11,409 bases of DNA from Porticoccus sp. Its GTDB lineage: Bacteria > Pseudomonadota > Gammaproteobacteria > Pseudomonadales > Porticoccaceae. The stretch covers positions 1 through 11,409 of the forward strand of contig JALQUJ010000061.1 of the NCBI GenBank assembly GCA_023263825.1. The letters are read 5' to 3'. The number at the start of each line of letters is the position of its first letter. Position 1 is the stretch's first letter. Shown piece by piece: positions 8,079 to 11,409 of this stretch. A program made the translations under genes and the position numbers. Below the pieces are notes generated by a model, which made no database searches, was not told the DNA's origin, and saw only the letters and a list, made by a program, of their open reading frames with translations.

Positions 8079-8375
8079 ATGACACTAAAAAAAGATAAAC
8101 AAAAAGTACTCGGCGAAGTGTTCGACGATGAACGCATTAAAACCTTTCTAGATTTTGAAGCACCGGAAGGCGACAACCCTGACTTTCATCTTTTGGAAAA
8201 AGCCTATCGTGGTATGAAAGTAGAAAACTTCGAGACCTTTCTCAGTTTTTTTACAGAAGCAGGCCACGACATCAATGCGAAAAACCCTCATGGTAATACC
8301 CTGCTAGCCATTATCAGTGAACATCGACATGGTGGTGAATATGTGGATGCGCTGAAAAAGCATGGCGCAATCTAA
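8079..8375 (+). CDS. Conserved small protein, PA4642-like
   Basis: A 98-residue, mostly charged, soluble protein with no signal peptide or membrane segment. From memory it resembles the PA4642 family of small uncharacterised gammaproteobacterial proteins: a lysine-rich start KKDKQKVLGEVFDDE, a middle EKAYRGMKVENFETFLSFF (40-58), then AGHDINAKNPHGNTLLAII (61-79). That last part looks like a single ankyrin-type unit with the G-x-T-L-L pattern. Function is unknown. It starts 43 bases after gatB on the same strand, so it may be cotranscribed with gatCAB. The spacer is very AT-rich and I see no Shine-Dalgarno. The nearest plus-strand terminator comes only at 8643, after the integrase remnant. Confidence 0.75.
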   Translation: MTLKKDKQKVLGEVFDDERIKTFLDFEAPEGDNPDFHLLEKAYRGMKVENFETFLSFFTEAGHDINAKNPHGNTLLAIISEHRHGGEYVDALKKHGAI

Positions 8376-8411
8376 AAACAATCCTGTTGAGGAAACCAAT
8401 CATATCCCACT

Positions 8412-8627
8412 TTATAAATTACTAAATGGGCTGCGAACCCCATGGGCTCCTTGCTTAAGTACGTGGGTATAGATTTCTGTCGTTTTTACATCAGCATGCC
8501 CTAACTGCTGCTGAACTGTTCTAATATCTGCCCCAGACTGCAATAAATGTGTAGCAAAAGAGTGCCGCAGAGTGTGACTGGTTACCTGTTTAGCAATATT
8601 TGCTTTCCTTGCCCCTTGAGCAATACA
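8412..8627 (-). pseudogene. intI: Integron integrase remnant (C-terminal 71 residues)
   Basis: Minus-strand remnant of a tyrosine recombinase. HTLRHSFATHLLQSGADI, QLGHADVKTTEIYTHVLKQG and HGVRSP are characteristic of integron integrases (IntI) rather than XerC/D. Four catalytic residues of the tyrosine recombinase fold remain at the spacing of IntI1 H277/R280/H303/Y312: H18, R21, H44 and nucleophile Y53 (TAT at 8469-8471). The native end GVRSPFSNL and a TAA stop (8412-8414) are intact. The upstream part is missing: an in-frame TAA stands at 8628-8630, and sequence beyond it in any frame does not look like IntI. About three quarters of the protein, including the first catalytic arginine, is gone. 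It lies antisense between the PA4642-like gene and a plus-strand terminator. No attI or attC was found next to it. It cannot encode an active integrase. Confidence 0.88.
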
Positions 8628-8642
8628 TTAAGAAAGAAACAC

Positions 8643-8675
8643 AGGGTCGGTTACGTGTACGCCGACCCTTTTATT
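8643..8675 (+). terminator. Intrinsic terminator, plus strand
   Basis: AGGGTCGG (8643-8650) and CCGACCCT (8662-8669) form an 8-bp GC-rich stem with an 11-base loop, followed by TTTTATT. An A-rich stretch precedes it. The U-run points to the plus strand. The nearest plus-strand gene upstream is the PA4642-like one, 267 bases away, with the antisense intI remnant in between. It probably once ended the gatCAB unit, and it also insulates the downstream pseudouridine synthase gene. Confidence 0.75.
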
Positions 8676-8712
8676 AGTTCCCAATAAAAGGCTAACCACT
8701 CCCTTCCTTCAA

Positions 8713-9537
8713 ATGAAATTTGAACAGCACCTTGAAATAAACCGTTCAGATAAAACAGCTGTGGATGCCCTTGAGGAATCTACTGAGCTAGCTCGTCAGG
8801 CCATAAAGCAGGCAATGACCAAAGGTGCAGTTTGGTTAACTCGCAATAAAAGCACCCAACGTATTCGGCGTGCAGATAAACCTTTAAAACCTGGGGATGC
8901 GTTACACCTTTATTTTGATTCGAGTATCTTGGAAGTAGAACCACAGGCCGCAATTCTGGTAGCTGATGAAGACGTGTACAGTATTTGGGCTAAGCCTTAT
9001 GGCATGCTGTGCCAAGGCTCCAAGTGGGGAGATCATTGCACCATTAATCGTTGGTCAGAAAAGCATTTGGAACCACAGCGACCTGCTTTTATTGTTCACC
9101 GATTAGACCGTGCTGCCACAGATTTAATCATTATTGCCCACCAAAAAAAAGTTGCGGCTTATTTTGCTAACTTGTTCCAGCAACGAGAGATTGAAAAAAA
9201 GTATCAGGCCATTGTTGAAGGTCAGCTTTCTGATGACCTCAAGCTAGATGCTAAAATTGAGACGAAGCCTGCCTTAAGTTTCGTAAAAGCCATTTCTTAT
9301 AATACTAAAACCAATCAATCACTCGTTGAAGTCACCATAGAAACAGGCCGAAAGCATCAGATTCGGCGGCATTTAACTGAAGCTGGGTTTCCTGTTGTTG
9401 GTGATCGGCTTTATGGGCAGGGAGATAAAACGTCATCTGACCTTTGCCTGACATCTTGTTATCTTTCCTTTGTCTCGCCCATCGATGGCAGCACGAAAAG
9501 CTATAGACTACCCGAACGCTTAAGGCTAAAGATTTAG
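8713..9537 (+). CDS. RluA-family RNA pseudouridine synthase, atypical subtype
   Basis: Probable enzyme that isomerises specific uridines of rRNA or tRNA to pseudouridine. The protein has 274 residues. An S4-like N-terminal part (about 27-70: RQAIKQAMTKGAVWLTR to KPGDALHLYFD) is followed by the catalytic domain. IVHRLDRAATDLIIIAH (127-143) contains the RLD motif with catalytic D132, then REIEKKYQAIVEG, and TGRKHQIRRHL, the counterpart of GRTHQIRVHL. The residues after RLD differ from the usual HRLDxxTSGLL: T, S and G are replaced by A, T and D. This suggests a separate subfamily and I cannot predict the target uridine. No Shine-Dalgarno and no clear promoter lie in the 37 bases between the terminator at 8675 and the ATG. 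Codon use looks more AT-rich than in gatCAB. The enzyme class is secure, the specificity unknown. Confidence 0.88.
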   Translation: MKFEQHLEINRSDKTAVDALEESTELARQAIKQAMTKGAVWLTRNKSTQRIRRADKPLKPGDALHLYFDSSILEVEPQAAILVADEDVYSIWAKPYGMLCQGSKWGDHCTINRWSEKHLEPQRPAFIVHRLDRAATDLIIIAHQKKVAAYFANLFQQREIEKKYQAIVEGQLSDDLKLDAKIETKPALSFVKAISYNTKTNQSLVEVTIETGRKHQIRRHLTEAGFPVVGDRLYGQGDKTSSDLCLTSCYLSFVSPIDGSTKSYRLPERLRLKI

Positions 9538-9568
9538 AATTACAATACATCTATAGGTAGAGTGATAG

Positions 9569-9599
9569 TTACATGTGTTATATTGTGTACTCTATAACA
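9569..9599 (+). promoter_or_regulatory. Probable promoter with overlapping operator-like dyad for the cupin gene
   Basis: TTACAT (-35-like, 9569-9574) and TATAAC (-10-like, 9593-9598, 5 of 6) are 18 bases apart. Overlapping the spacer and -10 is a dyad: TGTTATA (9576-9582), ten bases, TATAACA (9593-9599), with GT and AC also paired inside. 18 of 24 positions are symmetric. This form suits a dimeric repressor such as TetR or MarR types, but no regulator gene is nearby. Inference from sequence only. Confidence 0.45.
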
Positions 9600-9635
9600 A
9601 TTAAAACAGTCTCTGCTAAATGAAGGAGTGTACAA

Positions 9636-9968
9636 ATGTCTGAGGAAATGAATTTTGATGGTGTTTTATCATCAAACTGGAAAGGTATAACGCCACATGA
9701 ATGCGCCCCAAATATTACGGAAAGGGTGATGTGGGAAGGTGAAAATGGAAAAAGAGCCATTGTCTACGAATTTCTCCCAGGCTCTGTTTTCCCTGGGCTA
9801 GATGTTCATGAATCAGGCCCTGAACAAATTTATGTCATCTCGGGTGTTTTTTATGATGGCAAAGAAAATCATGAGGAGGGCTCATTTATTCATTTCCCAA
9901 AAGACACATCCCATATTCCTAAATCAGACTCTGGCTGTGTTCTATTAGTCTTATATCCAGAAGGCTAA
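9636..9968 (+). CDS. Single-domain cupin protein, ChrR-like
   Basis: A 110-residue soluble protein made of one cupin beta-barrel, similar in pattern to the C-terminal cupin of ChrR-type anti-sigma factors. FPGLDVHESGPEQIYVISG (52-70) corresponds to cupin motif 1 and FPKDTSHIPKSDSGC (87-101) to motif 2. Likely metal ligands are H58, E63 and H93; the first position of the usual H-x-H is D56. The zinc-binding anti-sigma domain of true ChrR is absent, as is any sigma factor gene nearby, so it may be a sensor-like or small enzymatic cupin; I cannot assign a substrate. A very good AAGGAG lies 8 bases before the ATG, and its promoter carries a dyad. Its AT-rich composition matches the preceding synthase and differs from gatCAB. 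Confidence 0.8.
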   Translation: MSEEMNFDGVLSSNWKGITPHECAPNITERVMWEGENGKRAIVYEFLPGSVFPGLDVHESGPEQIYVISGVFYDGKENHEEGSFIHFPKDTSHIPKSDSGCVLLVLYPEG

Positions 9969-9983
9969 GGTTTTACACCTAAA

Positions 9984-10016
9984 AAGCCATGATCTAACCA
10001 TGTTAGGTCGTGGCTT
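9984..10016 (+). other. 15-bp RNA hairpin after the cupin gene
   Basis: AAGCCATGATCTAAC (9984-9998), loop CAT, and GTTAGGTCGTGGCTT (10002-10016) pair over 15 positions with two G-U pairs when transcribed on the plus strand. On the minus strand the same two positions are A-C mismatches, so the structure favours plus-strand RNA. No U-run follows on the plus strand (next bases GGATATAC). It starts 15 bases after the cupin stop and ends 9 bases before the cold-shock promoter. It is probably an mRNA 3'-end structure or an atypical terminator of the cupin transcript. Confidence 0.55.
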
Positions 10017-10025
10017 GGATATACG

Positions 10026-10053
10026 TTGACTCTTAACAAAACTGGTATATACT
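10026..10053 (+). promoter_or_regulatory. Sigma-70 promoter of the cold-shock gene
   Basis: TTGACT (10026-10031, 5 of 6) is followed after 16 bases by TATACT (10048-10053, 5 of 6). Transcription would start near 10060, giving a 5' leader of about 150 bases before the ATG, as is typical for cspA-type mRNAs whose leaders sense temperature. Within the leader, CCTTAAA and TTTAAGG (about 10164-10179) form a short perfect dyad upstream of the ribosome binding site. A clear match to the E. coli cold box is not seen. Confidence 0.6.
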
Positions 10054-10211
10054 CAGTTCAGCTTGAAAGTACGTCTTATATTTATGCACACCATTTCGAT
10101 GTCTCGCCTTTAGTAGCTCGTCCGGTTCTTCATAAGTAATAGCAACACATTTCAGCAAAACTGCCTTAAATTTTTAAGGTGACAATTACTATTGAATTAA
10201 AGGATATAACT

Positions 10212-10418
10212 ATGTCTACTACTACTGGTACTGTTAAGTGGTTCAACGAAGCAAAAGGTTTTGGTTTTATTGAGCAAGAGTCTGGTCCAGACGTTTTTGC
10301 TCACTTCAGCGCAATCGCTGCTACAGGTTTCAAAACCTTGGTTGAAGGCCAAAAAGTTGAGTTCACTATCACCCAAGGACAAAAAGGTCCTCAGGCTGAT
10401 AACATCACCGTACTCTAA
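10212..10418 (+). CDS. Cold-shock protein, CspA family
   Basis: Small single-stranded nucleic-acid-binding protein, an RNA chaperone that melts mRNA structure in the cold or in growth transitions. From the ATG at 10212 it has 68 residues, the normal length. TGTVKWFNEAKGFGFI (5-20) holds RNP1 (KGFGFI, 15-20) and DVFAHFSAI (27-35) holds RNP2. The C-terminus GPQADNITVL is typical. A GTG at 10179 in the same frame would add eleven residues, but family members begin at MST-x-TGTVKWF, and AAGGA lies about 8 bases before the ATG at 10212. It has its own promoter, a long leader and a strong terminator. It converges with rhlE, whose family is also often cold-related. Confidence 0.97.
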   Translation: MSTTTGTVKWFNEAKGFGFIEQESGPDVFAHFSAIAATGFKTLVEGQKVEFTITQGQKGPQADNITVL

Positions 10419-10442
10419 ACCTTTATTAAGGTTAGAAACGAG

Positions 10443-10473
10443 AAAAGGGTAAGACTTAGTCTTACTCTTTTTT
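10443..10473 (+). terminator. Intrinsic terminator of the cold-shock gene
   Basis: AAAAGGGTAAGAC (10443-10455), loop TTA, and GTCTTACTCTTTT (10459-10471) form a 13-bp stem with one G-U pair, flanked by an A-tract and a T-tract (six T in a row). It begins 24 bases after the cold-shock stop codon. The flanking A and T tracts could also let it act from the rhlE side. Confidence 0.85.
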
Positions 10474-10509
10474 GTTGCCTGTCTCTTTTTACCTGACCAT
10501 TAGAATAAA

Positions 10510-10538
10510 GACTATTTATTAACGATAAACAAATAGCC
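10510..10538 (-). terminator. Possible terminator of rhlE
   Basis: On the minus strand GGCTATTT (10538-10531) and AAATAGTC (10517-10510) form an 8-bp stem with one G-U pair and a 13-base AU-rich loop, followed by TTTATTC. The stem is weak and the T-run is broken. It lies 17 bases past the TAA at 10555 that ends the extended rhlE frame. Confidence 0.4.
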
Positions 10539-10554
10539 TTATTAAAATGCCAGC

Positions 10555-10632
10555 TTATGCACTCCGGGCTGACCTAGAAGCACTTGAGCGCCTGTTACCA
10601 TCACTAGAATTGCCATTTCCACTGGTACTTTT
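10555..10632 (-). other. In-frame continuation of the rhlE tail after its TGA
   Basis: Directly after the rhlE TGA (10633-10635) the same frame stays open for 25 codons to TAA (10555-10557). It encodes KSTSGNGNSSDGNRRSSASR and then SARSA. Composition (S, G, N, R) matches the low-complexity basic tail just before the TGA and the tails of RhlE proteins generally. It is either a former part of the gene cut off by a nonsense mutation or an extension made by stop readthrough. Confidence 0.5.
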
Positions 10633-11409
10633 TCATCCCCAAACATTTTTCTGGCTGGTATTTTTCTGAGCTGAACTCTTATTGCCACCGTTACTCCTGC
10701 CACCTCTATTACCAGCAGCTTTGGATCTGCCACCACGGTTCTGCCTTCCATTCTGGATAGGCTCAGCCTTAATTGTGGGATCTGGTTCAAAACCGTCAAT
10801 GGCGACTTTAGGTATTTCAGATTTCAACAAACGCTCAATATCACGAAGTAGTTTGTGTTCATCTACACAAACCAATGACATGGCCTCTCCCTCATTGCCG
10901 GCACGACCAGTACGACCAATTCGGTGCACATAATCTTCTGGTACATTAGGAAGTTCAAAATTTACGACATGGGGTAATTGATCAATATCCAGGCCACGAG
11001 CTGCAATATCTGTAGCAACCAACACCCACACCGCGCCACGTTTAAAATCTGCTAGCGCCCGAGTTCTAGCCCCTTGGCTTTTATTGCCGTGAATAGCTGC
11101 TGCTGTGAGACCATCTTGCTCCAATTGTTGGGCTAAACGGTTAGCACTGTGCTTGGTCCGGGTAAAAACCAGCACTTGTTTCCAGTTACCGGAGCCAATC
11201 AAGAAAGACAACAATTCACGTTTGCGTTTTTTATCTACGTAATGAACCACCTGAGCAACACGCTCTGAAGTGGTATTGCGTTGTGCCACTTCAATCAATG
11301 TAGGTGAATTCAGCAAGCCATCGGCCAGCTTCTTAATATCATTGGAGAAGGTAGCCGAGAACAATAAGTTCTGACGCTGTTTTGGCAACAGGGCCAACAC
11401 TTTCCGTAT
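10633..11409 (-). CDS. rhlE: DEAD-box RNA helicase RhlE (partial, N-terminus beyond right edge)
   Basis: ATP-dependent RNA helicase acting in ribosome assembly and RNA turnover. The 258 visible residues begin just before IRKVLALLPKQRQNLLFSAT, a hallmark of RhlE, so the Q motif, Walker A and DEAD box lie outside the window. Motif III is SAT in LLFSATFS; motif IV is VLVFTRTK; motif V is VLVATDIAARGLDI; motif VI is YVHRIGRTGRAG. The region VNFELPNVPEDYVHRIGR is typical. A basic glycine- and serine-rich tail follows (NGRQNRGGRSKAAGNRGGRS), which in this family adds RNA binding. The frame stops at TGA 10633-10635 but stays open beyond it with tail-like codons. It converges with the cold-shock gene. 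The identity is secure; the true C-terminus is uncertain. Confidence 0.95.
   Translation of the reverse strand: MRKVLALLPKQRQNLLFSATFSNDIKKLADGLLNSPTLIEVAQRNTTSERVAQVVHYVDKKRKRELLSFLIGSGNWKQVLVFTRTKHSANRLAQQLEQDGLTAAAIHGNKSQGARTRALADFKRGAVWVLVATDIAARGLDIDQLPHVVNFELPNVPEDYVHRIGRTGRAGNEGEAMSLVCVDEHKLLRDIERLLKSEIPKVAIDGFEPDPTIKAEPIQNGRQNRGGRSKAAGNRGGRSNGGNKSSAQKNTSQKNVWG

Noticed and set aside
8628..8712. Possible attI site next to the intI remnant
   Set aside because: No GTTRRRY box occurs on either strand here; the nearest, GTTAGCC on the minus strand, fails at the sixth base.
9992..10008. ATCTAAC and GTTAGGT, matching integron R'' and R' core-site consensus near an intI remnant
   Set aside because: In attC sites these boxes lie at the outer ends of a much longer (57 bases or more) palindrome. 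Here they are 3 bases apart at the hairpin tip, so the match is explained by the hairpin itself.
10179..10211. GTG start giving an 11-residue longer cold-shock protein
   Set aside because: Cold-shock proteins begin at the MST-x-TGTVKWF position, and the ATG at 10212 has AAGGA at good spacing.
10542..10799. 85-codon minus-strand frame overlapping the rhlE 3' end
   Set aside because: It is a different frame from rhlE, and its translation has no family resemblance, whereas the rhlE frame itself continues sensibly.

Overview
The window looks like chromosomal DNA from a marine- or soil-type gammaproteobacterium of the Pseudomonas/Cellvibrio kind. The main support is gene order: rng-maf-mreD-mreC-mreB on the minus strand, divergent from gatC-gatA-gatB on the plus strand, which is the order I recall from Pseudomonas chromosomes. 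The MreB, MreC, GatB and RhlE sequences also resemble that group. I cannot name a genus from sequence reading alone.

Region 1 (1-4427, minus strand) is a cell-shape and RNA-maintenance block: mreB (actin-like cell-shape filament), mreC and mreD (membrane partners of the elongasome), maf/yhdE (house-cleaning nucleotide pyrophosphatase) and rng (RNase G, cut by the left edge). Spacing is tight or overlapping from mreC to rng. A 164-base AT-rich gap with repeats separates mreB from mreC, and mreC appears to begin at a rare ATA codon behind a very good Shine-Dalgarno sequence. Region 2 (4428-8375, plus strand) holds a 342-base divergent intergenic region and then gatCAB, the amidotransferase that makes correctly charged Gln-tRNA and/or Asn-tRNA. 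It is followed by a small conserved protein of the PA4642 type.

Region 3 (8376-10020) looks accessory. It contains a 5'-truncated remnant of an integron integrase (intI, minus strand) that keeps the last four catalytic residues and the native C-terminus. Next come a plus-strand intrinsic terminator, an RluA-type pseudouridine synthase of an unusual subtype, and a single-domain ChrR-like cupin. The cupin promoter carries a clear dyad, and a 15-bp RNA hairpin follows the gene. I saw no attI or attC site, so this is a relic or scar and not a working integron.

Region 4 (10021-11409) is a cold-shock pair: a CspA-type protein with a strong promoter, a long 5' leader and a strong terminator, converging on rhlE (DEAD-box RNA helicase, cut by the right edge). 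rhlE has a TGA in its low-complexity tail, after which the same frame stays open for 25 more tail-like codons.

I did not find a convincing new multi-gene system. The best leads are the mreC ATA start with its leader repeats, the intI remnant and its junction, the rhlE in-frame TGA, and the dyad controlling the cupin.
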